Shown here in pieces: positions 1-5,021 of a DNA stretch of 5,021 nt (position 1 is its first letter; every line of letters starts with the position of its first letter). Origin of the DNA: Bacillota bacterium (GTDB taxonomy: Bacteria > Bacillota > Clostridia > Acetivibrionales > DTU013); NCBI GenBank assembly GCA_023415815.1, contig JAEZJL010000095.1, positions 1 to 5,021 of the forward strand, in the 5' to 3' direction. The translations under genes and the position numbers were made by a program. The notes under the pieces were generated by a model. It was not told the origin of the DNA, did not search any database, and saw only the letters and a list, made by a program, of their open reading frames with translations.

Positions 1-64
1 ATACCAGGGTGCTCCTGCTCATATATTTTATTTCAAAGCCAAGGCATTTACTGATTCTTTTCAT
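1..64 (-). CDS. Start of a probable ABC transporter permease, cut by the window edge
   Basis: Only the first 21 codons are visible; the gene continues beyond the left edge. The reading begins MKRISKCLGFEIKYMSRS, a short basic amphipathic stretch. Its ATG overlaps the TGA stop of the ATPase gene as ATGA, and a GGAGGG ribosome site lies seven bases upstream inside the ATPase gene, so translation is probably coupled. In GntR-ABC operons of this type the third gene is normally the membrane permease, often an ABC-2-like protein, and basic N-termini of this kind are common there. The start site is well supported by sequence. The permease role is inferred from gene order alone, because no membrane segment is inside the window. 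Confidence 0.6.
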   Translation of the reverse strand, partial: MKRISKCLGFEIKYMSRSTLV

Positions 65-948
65 GATTTTCCCTCCTGACCTTCCGTAAGATAGATAAAC
101 AGCTTTTGCACGGGAACCGGCGAAATATCGACCTCGAATGCCGATAGGCCTTTTAGCCTTTCGGACATTGACGTGTCGTAGACAGCGCATATTTTTATAT
201 TCCCGACCACCTCGCAGTGCAGCACCTTCATGCCCGCTACCGCTTCGTCCACGATACCGGCCTTCCCGGATACGTAACGCGCCGCATCCTTCAGTCTGTC
301 TACCGGCAGATTCTGCGCCAGGACGCCCTCCTTGATAATGATGGCCTCCTCAAACACATCCGCAGTCTCCTCTACCAGATGAGTTGAAATGATGTAAGTC
401 CGGGGATTCCTGACATAATCGTCCAGCAGCTCCCTGTAGAAAATGTCCCTCACCGCCGCGTCGAGCCCGAGCACGGGCTCGTCGAATATGGTCAGGGGGG
501 CTCTCGACGCAAGCCCTATGACAATCCTCAGAATGGACTCGTAGCCTCTCGAAAGCTCCTTGTACTTCTTTCTCACGCCGAGCGTGAACCTGTCGCAAAG
601 CCTTCCGGCATAGTCCGCGTCAAAGCTGTCGTAAAATGCGCCCGCCGTTTTAATCGCATCCGAAACCCGCTGGTATTTTATAAAAAAATTCTTTTCGGGC
701 ATGTAGCATATTTTAGGGAGTATTTCCTGATTTTCAGTGACATCCCGGCCGTACAGCCTTACCTCGCCGCTGTCGGCAAAAATATGGGAGGTGATTATGT
801 TGAGCAGCGTCGTCTTCCCCGCCCCGTTGCGCCCGAGAAGACCGTATATTTTATTTTCCTCGAGCCTTACCGAGAAGCTGTCCAGCGCCCTGACAGGCCC
901 GTAGCTTTTTGTGAGGCCCTCTGTTTCCAGTATAATATTACCGGCCAT
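61..948 (-). CDS. ABC transporter ATP-binding protein, YtrB-like
   Basis: This is the ATPase of an ABC transporter; it would hydrolyse ATP at the inner face of the membrane to drive the permease encoded next. Counting from the chosen ATG (295 residues), Walker A GRNGAGKT is at 39-46, the signature at 132-137 reads LSRGYE instead of LSGGQ, Walker B LTIFDE is at 152-157 with the catalytic Glu 157, the D-loop GLDA is at 161-164 and the switch His is 190. The usual Q-loop glutamine is not evident: the segment reads YMPEKNFF. The LSRGY signature is seen in the YtrB-like group, which is paired with YtrA-type GntR repressors, as here. About 90 C-terminal residues after the nucleotide-binding core have no motif I recognise. 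A GTG at 954 is also in frame, but AAGGAGG at 958-964 lies only three bases from it and nine from the ATG at 948, so I chose the ATG. The gene overlaps the repressor gene by 11 bases. The transported substrate cannot be told from sequence. Confidence 0.93.
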   Translation of the reverse strand: MAGNIILETEGLTKSYGPVRALDSFSVRLEENKIYGLLGRNGAGKTTLLNIITSHIFADSGEVRLYGRDVTENQEILPKICYMPEKNFFIKYQRVSDAIKTAGAFYDSFDADYAGRLCDRFTLGVRKKYKELSRGYESILRIVIGLASRAPLTIFDEPVLGLDAAVRDIFYRELLDDYVRNPRTYIISTHLVEETADVFEEAIIIKEGVLAQNLPVDRLKDAARYVSGKAGIVDEAVAGMKVLHCEVVGNIKICAVYDTSMSERLKGLSAFEVDISPVPVQKLFIYLTEGQEGKS

Positions 949-1324
949 TTCCACCCGCCTCCTTTTTTATCATGACTATCAGCTCTTCCGTGCTTATGCC
1001 CAGATTCCTGGCCTCGTTCAGCAATGAGGCCACATATTTCTCAAAAAAGCCTTCCTTCCTCTTCTCCAGTATCCGTTCCCTCGCTCCGCCTGTGACAAAC
1101 ATACCTATACCTCTCCTTTTATATAGAATCTCCCGGTCAACCAGCAGGTTTATGCCCTTCCCGGCAGTAGCCGGATTTATCCTGTATATCACGGCCATCT
1201 GGTTTGTGGAGGGTATCTGGCTCTCTTCCTCTATCAGGCCTTTTACGATATCATCCTCGATACTCTCGGCAATCTGCAGATAGATCGATTTTTCATTATC
1301 GAAATCCAGCTTCAACAGCTTCAT
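938..1324 (-). CDS. GntR-family transcriptional regulator, YtrA subfamily
   Basis: This is a DNA-binding repressor that probably controls its own ABC operon. It has 128 residues from the chosen start. The winged helix-turn-helix covers roughly residues 13-78, starting at IYLQIAESIEDDIVKG, with the GntR-typical QIPSTNQMAVIYRINPATA (37-55) and a wing ending RRGIGMFVT (70-78). Only about 50 residues follow, mostly helical and charged, which is the short dimerisation tail of the YtrA group; the large FadR or UTRA effector domains are absent. An ATG at 1330 is in frame and would add two residues, but AGG touches it directly; AGGA lies about five bases before the ATG at 1324, so I prefer that one. 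It is the first gene of the operon, behind the promoter at 1365-1393 and the inverted repeat at 1345-1366. YtrA-type regulators often respond to cell-envelope stress or antibiotics, but the inducer here is unknown. Confidence 0.92.
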   Translation of the reverse strand: MKLLKLDFDNEKSIYLQIAESIEDDIVKGLIEEESQIPSTNQMAVIYRINPATAGKGINLLVDREILYKRRGIGMFVTGGARERILEKRKEGFFEKYVASLLNEARNLGISTEELIVMIKKEAGGNGR

Positions 1325-1344
1325 CTCCATCCTAATGTTATGTG

Positions 1345-1366
1345 GTTAGTTACTTATGTAATTAAC
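1345..1366 (-). promoter_or_regulatory. Inverted repeat at the promoter, probable GntR operator
   Basis: On the minus strand, GTTAATTAC and GTAACTAAC form an inverted repeat with eight of nine positions matching, separated by the four bases ATAA. It covers the predicted transcription start and shares two bases with the -10 box, so a bound dimer would block RNA polymerase. GTTA and TAAC outer half-sites with a short AT centre fit an operator for a small dimeric winged-helix protein. The link to the adjacent repressor is inferred from position. Confidence 0.65.
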
Positions 1367-1393
1367 TATATAACAGATTAAGCAATGTGTCAA
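1365..1393 (-). promoter_or_regulatory. Sigma-A-type promoter of the GntR-ABC operon
   Basis: On the minus strand a perfect TTGACA (-35, positions 1393-1388) is followed by a 17-base spacer and TATAGT (-10, positions 1370-1365). Transcription would start near 1358, giving a leader of about 34 bases before the repressor gene. Box sequence and spacing are close to the consensus, so this should be a strong promoter unless repressed. It was read by eye and not confirmed by transcript data. Confidence 0.8.
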
Positions 1394-1471
1394 TATTAAG
1401 TTTCATCCTCCGGAATAAAGGCGCTTAAGACCAGCCGGATAAAATTGCCGGGGAGGACAGAAATAAGGCAC

Positions 1472-1500
1472 TTGACGGCTGTGAGCAAAACCTGTAAATT
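1472..1500 (+). promoter_or_regulatory. Possible promoter of the acyltransferase gene
   Basis: TTGACG (1472-1477) is followed by a 17-base spacer and TAAATT (1495-1500). The -35 box matches five of six consensus bases, but the -10 only four. A start near 1507 would leave a leader of about 57 bases, containing a GACGG/CCGTC stem (1509-1513 with 1524-1528, ten-base loop). A palindrome, GTCATTATGAC at 1501-1511, sits at the predicted start. This is a suggestion only; no better candidate was found between 1394 and 1563. Confidence 0.35.
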
Positions 1501-1563
1501 GTCATTATGACGGCGAATGTAAACCGTCTGAATCCATACATATAAAAAGGCTGGTATAAGACA

Positions 1564-2667
1564 GTGAAACAGCGCCTCAGGGAAATGGACTTTATAAGGG
1601 CGGCGGCAGCCCTCTGCATCATCGCGATACATGTAACGGCCGGCTATGTATATGCATCAAGGACGGCCTATTATCTGAACCAGCTTGTGCGCTTTGCCGT
1701 GCCGGTGTTCATCCTGATATCGGGTCTCCTGCTTTACACCTCGGATACGGGCTACAAGGGCGTCAGCGGATATTTCGCCTTTCTGTGGAGAAGGCTCAAA
1801 AAGGTATTTATCCCGTATCTGGTATGGTCCGTGATCTATATAATTTATTCCGTTAAGGACGACCTCGGCCCCGTATGGTCCGATAAGGGGGCTTTTCTGC
1901 TTGGCTTCGCGAAGAAGCTGCTTTACGGCTCCGCCCACGCGCACCTGTACTTCGTCGTGATCATGATCCAGCTGTATCTGCTGTATCCTTTCCTCAGCCG
2001 CCTTATGAAGCTCCGGCCCAGACTTGTGCTGGCTCTGAGCTTCCTGCTGACATTGTTTTATCAGACCGGCGTGTACCTGTATCTGATGGGACTGATCGAA
2101 TTTCCCGCGCCCATACTGCCGAACTATATCTTCTTTCCGACATGGATATTTTTCTTCGTCTTCGGAATGCATTTCGCGGCAAACCTCGAAGCCTGGAAAA
2201 ACAAGCTCCAGGGCAGACTTCTCCCCGTCTGCGGGGCGTGGGCTGCCAGCCTTGTCCTGCTGCTCATAGACAGCAGGCTTACCGGCACCTTCTCTTCCTC
2301 CATGAAGCCCTCAATCATGCTGTACTGCCTGACCAGCTTCCTGCTTATGTACTCCTTCTTCCTGCCGCTGAGGAACAAGCCCCACCCCGTTTTAAAGGCG
2401 CTGGAGTGGCTTTCGGTGCAGTCGTATTTGATATATCTGTGCCATCTGCTTGTGATGGCCGGAATTACCTCCGTATTCTGGCGGCTCGGCATAGCCTCGC
2501 TTTTACAGGGCCTTCCCGGAATGCTTGTGCTGTATGCAGGCGTCCTCGCCGGCTCGGCCGTGTTTGCATACGCCGCCGCGCTCACTCCCGCAGCCTCCGC
2601 CCTGGGAGCCGTCGCCATAAAAAGAAAAAAGCCGGCGTCCTCGGACAACGCGGCTTCGATAAGCTAA
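1564..2667 (+). CDS. Integral membrane acyltransferase, acyltransferase 3 family
   Basis: This 367-residue multi-spanning membrane protein belongs to the acyltransferase 3 (OafA/WecH/OatA-like) family, whose members move acetyl or other acyl groups onto sugars of the cell surface, exopolysaccharide or other envelope acceptors. Family marks are REMDFIRAAAALCIIAIHVT (6-25), holding the conserved Asp 9, Arg 12 and the presumed catalytic His 23; the SGLLLY segment (53-58); RRLKKVFIPYLVWS (76-89); HLYFVVIMIQLYLLYP (127-142); and SYLIYLCHLLV (287-297) with its late His. About ten hydrophobic segments can be seen. The tail after 352 is short, basic and polar, and no extracellular SGNH domain is attached, so it is the membrane domain alone. 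The start is a GTG with a poor ribosome site (AAGG 13 bases upstream). An ATG at 1585 would remove the conserved N-terminal lead-in, and a TAA at 1543 rules out a longer form. No sugar or polysaccharide genes are adjacent, so the acceptor is unknown. Confidence 0.9.
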   Translation: MKQRLREMDFIRAAAALCIIAIHVTAGYVYASRTAYYLNQLVRFAVPVFILISGLLLYTSDTGYKGVSGYFAFLWRRLKKVFIPYLVWSVIYIIYSVKDDLGPVWSDKGAFLLGFAKKLLYGSAHAHLYFVVIMIQLYLLYPFLSRLMKLRPRLVLALSFLLTLFYQTGVYLYLMGLIEFPAPILPNYIFFPTWIFFFVFGMHFAANLEAWKNKLQGRLLPVCGAWAASLVLLLIDSRLTGTFSSSMKPSIMLYCLTSFLLMYSFFLPLRNKPHPVLKALEWLSVQSYLIYLCHLLVMAGITSVFWRLGIASLLQGLPGMLVLYAGVLAGSAVFAYAAALTPAASALGAVAIKRKKPASSDNAASIS

Positions 2668-2689
2668 GATTAATATATTAAAGTTACAA

Positions 2690-2716
2690 GAGCCGCATGC
2701 TTAAAGCATATGGCTC
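2690..2716. terminator. Hairpin between convergent genes, probable bidirectional terminator
   Basis: GAGCC at 2690-2694 pairs with GGCTC at 2712-2716, and ATGC at 2697-2700 pairs with GCAT at 2706-2709 around a TTAAA loop; a G-T wobble and one mismatch lie between the two stems. On the plus strand ATTTT follows at once, and the minus strand continues into a T-containing but less pure tail. It sits 23 bases after the acyltransferase stop and 9 bases beyond the rubredoxin-like stop, where a shared terminator is expected. Confidence 0.7.
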
Positions 2717-2724
2717 ATTTTACC

Positions 2725-3060
2725 TTACCATTTTCCCTTTTTCATGTGACCTTCAAGCTCTGCCTTTGACCTCTGCTTTATGACCCAGGCTTCGTCCTTT
2801 GCCTTTGTAAAGGCAGCTACGCAGGGCGGGTCGAGGTTGATGTCTATTCCTTCCTTACACAGCTTTCCTACTCTGCCCATGAGCTCTATGATTTCCATAT
2901 GGATGTCGTTCGTCCTGTCGGATTTGTATATCTTGTCGGCTTCTTCGGAAGTGAGCTGTGCGAACTTTTCCTTCGGAGCCCCGCATTTCGGACAGGCGTC
3001 GGGCGCATCCTCGCCCTCGTGTACATAACCGCACACCGGACATTTCCACAATTTCTTCAT
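2725..3060 (-). CDS. Small protein with an N-terminal rubredoxin-like domain
   Basis: This 111-residue soluble protein starts with an iron-binding rubredoxin-like domain: KLWKCPVCGYVHEG then DACPKCGAPKEKF, with Cys 7, 10, 23 and 26 in a CxxC-12-CxxC pattern. That spacing is typical of the rubredoxin domain of rubrerythrin rather than of free rubredoxin, and the four Cys should hold one Fe in electron transfer, often in peroxide or oxygen defence of anaerobes. Residues 36-111 are charged and look helical, with NDIHMEIIELMGRVGKLCKEG (51-71), the segment DINLDPPCVAAF, and a GHMKKGKW end; I cannot assign them a function. They lack the paired ExxH motifs of the rubrerythrin diiron domain. Two further Cys (68 and 80) lie there. 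An in-frame GTG at 3072 lies inside AGGTGG (3069-3074), which itself is eight bases before the ATG at 3060, so I chose the ATG. The lipoprotein gene lies 101 bases upstream on the same strand; co-transcription is possible but unproven. Confidence 0.85.
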   Translation of the reverse strand: MKKLWKCPVCGYVHEGEDAPDACPKCGAPKEKFAQLTSEEADKIYKSDRTNDIHMEIIELMGRVGKLCKEGIDINLDPPCVAAFTKAKDEAWVIKQRSKAELEGHMKKGKW

Positions 3061-3068
3061 TATCTCAT

Positions 3069-3074
3069 CCACCT
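3069..3074 (-). promoter_or_regulatory. Ribosome binding site that fixes the rubredoxin-like start
   Basis: AGGTGG, one mismatch from AGGAGG, lies eight bases before the ATG at 3060. The alternative GTG start at 3072 is part of this same motif and has no ribosome site of its own, so the shorter 111-residue product is favoured. Confidence 0.6.
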
Positions 3075-3103
3075 TTCACAAGTTTTCAAGCTGTTATAAA
3101 TAT

Positions 3104-3122
3104 ACCCCGGAGCATGCGGGAT
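3104..3122 (-). terminator. Weak hairpin after the lipoprotein gene, possible terminator
   Basis: On the minus strand ATCCCG and CGGGGT can pair (six pairs, one of them a wobble) around a seven-base loop, followed by ATATTTATAAC. The stem is short and the tail is not a clean T run, so termination may be partial, letting some transcripts continue from the lipoprotein gene into the rubredoxin-like gene. No convincing separate promoter for the latter was seen in 3073-3161. Confidence 0.3.
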
Positions 3123-3161
3123 TAACACTTTTTTATGGACGCCTTGCAGCTTATCGCAGTT

Positions 3162-4226
3162 TTACTCGATTGTGACCTTTCCCGTGAGCGGAAGCACCTG
3201 AATCCAGGTCTGTCCGGGGTTCAGCGTTATTTCCTTTCCGCTTTCGTCGGTATATTTTGTCTGTGCGCTGCGGGCTTCCTTGGACCACTTGATCTTTACG
3301 GCCTTGCCGCAGGTTATGAAGTAGCCGTTGCCGCTTCCTATGGTGTCGAGCTCCTGTCTGTCCTTGTCGTCTCCGTTTATAGCGTTGTTGTGGGTGTACT
3401 GGATGATGATGTTCCTTGCCTTCAGCTGCTTTCCGGTGACCCTCTCCATCTGCGGGCTGCCCTTCCTTATGCGGTTGTAGGCTTTAGCCGCCGGATCGTA
3501 TTCATAGCCGCAGGTATAGGAGGCCGAATACCTCAAGGATAATTTTACCGCGCTCTGCCCTCCGGAAAGCTCCACATCGGCGTCATTGTAGCTGAAAACC
3601 GGCTTTTTGTCGGTTTCGGTCCTGTATTTCACCTTTTTTACGTAGTCCATAATTTTCTGCATGGAGGTATAGGAGTCCTGCCAGTTGCCCCTGTCCTTGG
3701 TCAGATCCCAGAAAATCTCTCCTCCGTTGGATACTCCGTTGATATTGTTGATCTTCAGCTTCGGTATATCCCTCTGGGCCTTCGGGCTCCAGCCGAAGTG
3801 CACGTATATGGCGTCGTGCTCCATTGTATAGTCCAGAAAGTAGTCCCTTGAGCTCCTGACCGGTCCGATCATCTCAGGGGCGACATTCCAGAAGATAGGC
3901 ATGAGCCTTGTTTCCCCGCCCTCGACGATCACCTCGTAAATGACCTGCGCCTTGTCCAGGCCGCCCTGGGGCAGGCTTCTTGTCCCTTCGTTGTCTATCA
4001 TGACAGCGATCGGCCTGATTCCGGCGGCCGGCTTAACAAAGCCTTCCGCGGGATCGGGAGCCGTTTGCTCCACTGTTGTCTCCATCGGCGAGGGGACGAC
4101 GGGAACGGTTGTGGTATTCTCAACGGTGGAAGCCTCCTGCTCCGAAGAATCGTCCTTTCCGGAACATGACAGAAGCAGAAGCGGCAGGATAAGAATCAGA
4201 ATGATCAAGGCCAGCTTTTTTAGCAT
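3162..4226 (-). CDS. yerB: DUF3048 lipoprotein, YerB-like
   Basis: This 354-residue protein is exported and lipid-anchored on the outer face of the membrane. The N-terminus has two lysines, a strongly hydrophobic core (LALIILILILPLLLL) and a lipobox LLSC with Cys 21 as the modified residue. A Ser/Thr/Glu/Pro-rich linker follows to about residue 65. The DUF3048 N-terminal region (about 70-200) opens RPIAVMIDNE and carries QVIYEVIVEGGETRLMPIF and IGPVRSSRDYF, hallmarks of YerB-type proteins; the C-terminal DUF3048 region (about 225-350) includes IIIQYTHN, GNGYFITCGKAVKIKWSK and LNPGQTWIQVLP. Length and domain order match the family, and I see no break. Its molecular function is not established; an envelope role is only suggested by location. 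GGAGGG lies seven bases before the ATG, a strong ribosome site. The neighbours differ from Bacillus subtilis, where yerB lies near pcrB-pcrA-ligA. The symbol is given by family resemblance only. Confidence 0.92.
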   Translation of the reverse strand: MLKKLALIILILILPLLLLSCSGKDDSSEQEASTVENTTTVPVVPSPMETTVEQTAPDPAEGFVKPAAGIRPIAVMIDNEGTRSLPQGGLDKAQVIYEVIVEGGETRLMPIFWNVAPEMIGPVRSSRDYFLDYTMEHDAIYVHFGWSPKAQRDIPKLKINNINGVSNGGEIFWDLTKDRGNWQDSYTSMQKIMDYVKKVKYRTETDKKPVFSYNDADVELSGGQSAVKLSLRYSASYTCGYEYDPAAKAYNRIRKGSPQMERVTGKQLKARNIIIQYTHNNAINGDDKDRQELDTIGSGNGYFITCGKAVKIKWSKEARSAQTKYTDESGKEITLNPGQTWIQVLPLTGKVTIE

Positions 4227-4265
4227 AAGTATACCCTCCGGCAGAATTAAGGATTTGAAGAGATA

Positions 4266-4292
4266 AATATAAATTCTATAAAGCCGGGTAAA
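4266..4292 (-). promoter_or_regulatory. Weak candidate promoter of the lipoprotein gene
   Basis: On the minus strand TTTACC (-35, 4292-4287) and TATATT (-10, 4271-4266) are separated by 15 bases, which is shorter than ideal. The AT-rich stretch 4260-4280 offers several overlapping -10-like hexamers, so the true box is uncertain. Confidence 0.22.
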
Positions 4293-4307
4293 AATCCTTC
4301 CGGATTT
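4292..4307. repeat. Perfect short inverted repeat in the divergent region
   Basis: AAATCC at 4292-4297 and GGATTT at 4302-4307 are perfect complements around TTCC. In minus-strand RNA the loop would be GGAA, a GNRA-type tetraloop, and the stem would run into a short U run, like a small terminator or attenuator. No minus-strand gene ends just before it, so it may instead be a protein-binding site near the lipoprotein promoter. Confidence 0.45.
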
Positions 4308-4318
4308 GCTTTTTCCAC

Positions 4319-4328
4319 GGGGGGGGGG
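4319..4328. repeat. Homopolymer run of ten G
   Basis: Ten consecutive G residues occur between the divergent lipoprotein and PilZ-domain genes, 93 bases from the former start and 145 from the latter. Nothing comparable occurs elsewhere in the window. Such tracts slip during replication and can change promoter spacing; they are also a frequent site of sequencing length errors. Confidence 0.9.
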
Positions 4329-4415
4329 AGAAATAAATTATGTCCGGCGGGGCTGATTATGGGGATATATCTACAAAAATCTTGCTTATTAACACTTTTT
4401 TTACCTTATATACGG

Positions 4416-4443
4416 TAGACAAAAACGGGCATTTATATATAAT
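4416..4443 (+). promoter_or_regulatory. Sigma-A-type promoter of the PilZ-domain gene
   Basis: TAGACA (4416-4421, one mismatch from TTGACA) is followed by a 16-base spacer and a perfect TATAAT (4438-4443). The start would be near 4450, giving a leader of about 23 bases that contains the ribosome site. A second TATAAT at 4449-4454 has no good -35 box. I did not find a sigma-28 flagellar promoter pattern. Confidence 0.65.
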
Positions 4444-4472
4444 TAATTTATAATATTATTTAGGGGAAAGCA

Positions 4473-5021
4473 ATGAAACTCTCAGAGCTTCAAGCAGGCA
4501 CAAGGCTAGAGATAGAACAGCTAGGCAGTACTTATGAAAAGTCAGGCAATATTTATATAAGCCAGCTGCTGGAACCGGTCACGGAAGCCGGCATGATTAT
4601 ATCCGCCCCGATTTTCGAATCCAGGCATATTTTCATTCCGCTTAACAGCAAGCTGCGCGTTGCTTTTTTCCACCGGAAATACGGTCTTATGGGCTTTAAT
4701 GCGGTTGTCTCCTCAAGAGAATACAGGGGCAATATTGCAACGCTGTGCATAAAAGCACAGTCCGAGCTGGAAAGAATTCAGCGAAGAAAGCACTACAGGC
4801 TTGACTGCCTTCTCAATTCGGAATACCGGATATTGGAGGCTTCCTCGGACAAACCGGCCTCCGGTCCGCTGACGAAGACAATGGTAAAAAACATAAGCGG
4901 CTCCGGCGCCTGCATCGTAACTGAAGAGAATGTGCCTAAAGACACATTGATCGAGCTTTTTATTTATTTGAACAAGACAGCCAAAGTCAGAGCCATATGC
5001 AGTGTATTAAGAAATCAGGAG
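4473..5021 (+). CDS. PilZ-domain cyclic di-GMP-binding protein, YcgR-like, C-terminus outside the window
   Basis: The gene is open from its ATG through the right edge (183 codons without a stop), so the product is incomplete. The first 95 or so residues resemble the beta-rich N-terminal domain of YcgR-like proteins (MKLSELQAGTRLEIEQLG at the start, then SAPIFESRHIFIPL around 44-57 and LRVAFFHRKYGLMGFNAVV at 61-79). A PilZ domain follows, with its two cyclic di-GMP-binding motifs: RKHYR (105-109), preceded by QR as the usual RxxxR site, and NISGSG (140-145) as the [D/N]xSxxG site. Both are intact, so nucleotide binding is expected. Proteins of this architecture commonly slow flagellar rotation or tune surface behaviour when cyclic di-GMP is high, but no flagellar gene is in view. 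AGGGG six bases before the ATG is the ribosome site. Downstream sequence would show whether it sits in a motility operon. Confidence 0.88.
   Translation, partial: MKLSELQAGTRLEIEQLGSTYEKSGNIYISQLLEPVTEAGMIISAPIFESRHIFIPLNSKLRVAFFHRKYGLMGFNAVVSSREYRGNIATLCIKAQSELERIQRRKHYRLDCLLNSEYRILEASSDKPASGPLTKTMVKNISGSGACIVTEENVPKDTLIELFIYLNKTAKVRAICSVLRNQE

Noticed and set aside
1425..1465. CCGG repeats near 1434 and 1448 as a terminator or structured RNA
   Set aside because: Only four pairs form, with a long loop and no T run.
1396..1632. Minus-strand frame of 78 codons spanning the divergent intergenic region
   Set aside because: It starts within the acyltransferase gene, runs across the candidate promoter of that gene and has no recognisable protein features.
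1657..2172. Long open frame of 171 codons on the minus strand inside the acyltransferase gene
   Set aside because: Its product is rich in Gln, His and charged residues with no domain, and it lies wholly antisense to a clear membrane protein; it is a composition shadow.
2124..2681. Long open frames of 174 (minus) and 179 (plus) codons overlapping the acyltransferase 3' half
   Set aside because: They have no recognisable domain or good ribosome site, and the main frame holds the conserved SYLIYLCH motif throughout this stretch.
2725..3060. Full rubrerythrin with a diiron domain
   Set aside because: The protein is too short, the rubredoxin part is at the N-terminus, and the paired ExxH motifs are missing.
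3135..3542. Plus-strand frame of 135 codons with hydrophobic segments opposite the lipoprotein gene
   Set aside because: It is antisense to the conserved DUF3048 C-terminal region and lacks a ribosome site; the hydrophobic character comes from the complement of the real codons.
4329..4472. Cyclic di-GMP riboswitch before the PilZ gene
   Set aside because: I could not find the paired stems or conserved core of the GEMM class, and the predicted leader is only about 23 bases.

Overview
The window looks like a chromosomal segment of a Gram-positive anaerobe, most likely a Clostridia member of middling GC content. The reasons are a YtrA-type GntR/ABC operon, a YerB-type (DUF3048) lipoprotein, strong GGAGG ribosome sites, and a rubrerythrin-like rubredoxin protein. 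I cannot name the species. There are six genes: four complete and one partial are on known family patterns, plus a second partial gene at the left edge. I see no RNA gene, CRISPR array, insertion sequence or phage gene.

Layout. Positions 1-1393 hold a minus-strand operon: a strong sigma-A-type promoter with an overlapping inverted repeat, a small GntR repressor, an ABC ATPase, and the start of a third gene (probably the permease) that runs off the left edge. The genes overlap and are probably translationally coupled. Positions 1394-1563 are a divergent intergenic region leading into a plus-strand membrane acyltransferase (1564-2667). A hairpin at 2690-2716 separates it from a convergent minus-strand gene (2725-3060) for a small rubredoxin-domain protein. 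Upstream of that, on the same strand, is a DUF3048 lipoprotein (3162-4226). A 246-base divergent region with a run of ten G residues follows, then a plus-strand PilZ-domain protein (4473 to the right edge, incomplete).

How they work together. The GntR-ABC operon is a self-contained module: the repressor probably controls its own operon through the repeat at the promoter, and the ATPase would energise the permease. The other genes do not form an obvious pathway. The acyltransferase and the lipoprotein act at the membrane or envelope, and the PilZ protein should respond to cyclic di-GMP. I found no convincing new multi-gene system. The points most worth checking are the G10 tract between two divergent genes, the promoter-operator arrangement of the GntR operon, and the unassigned C-terminal half of the rubredoxin-like protein.
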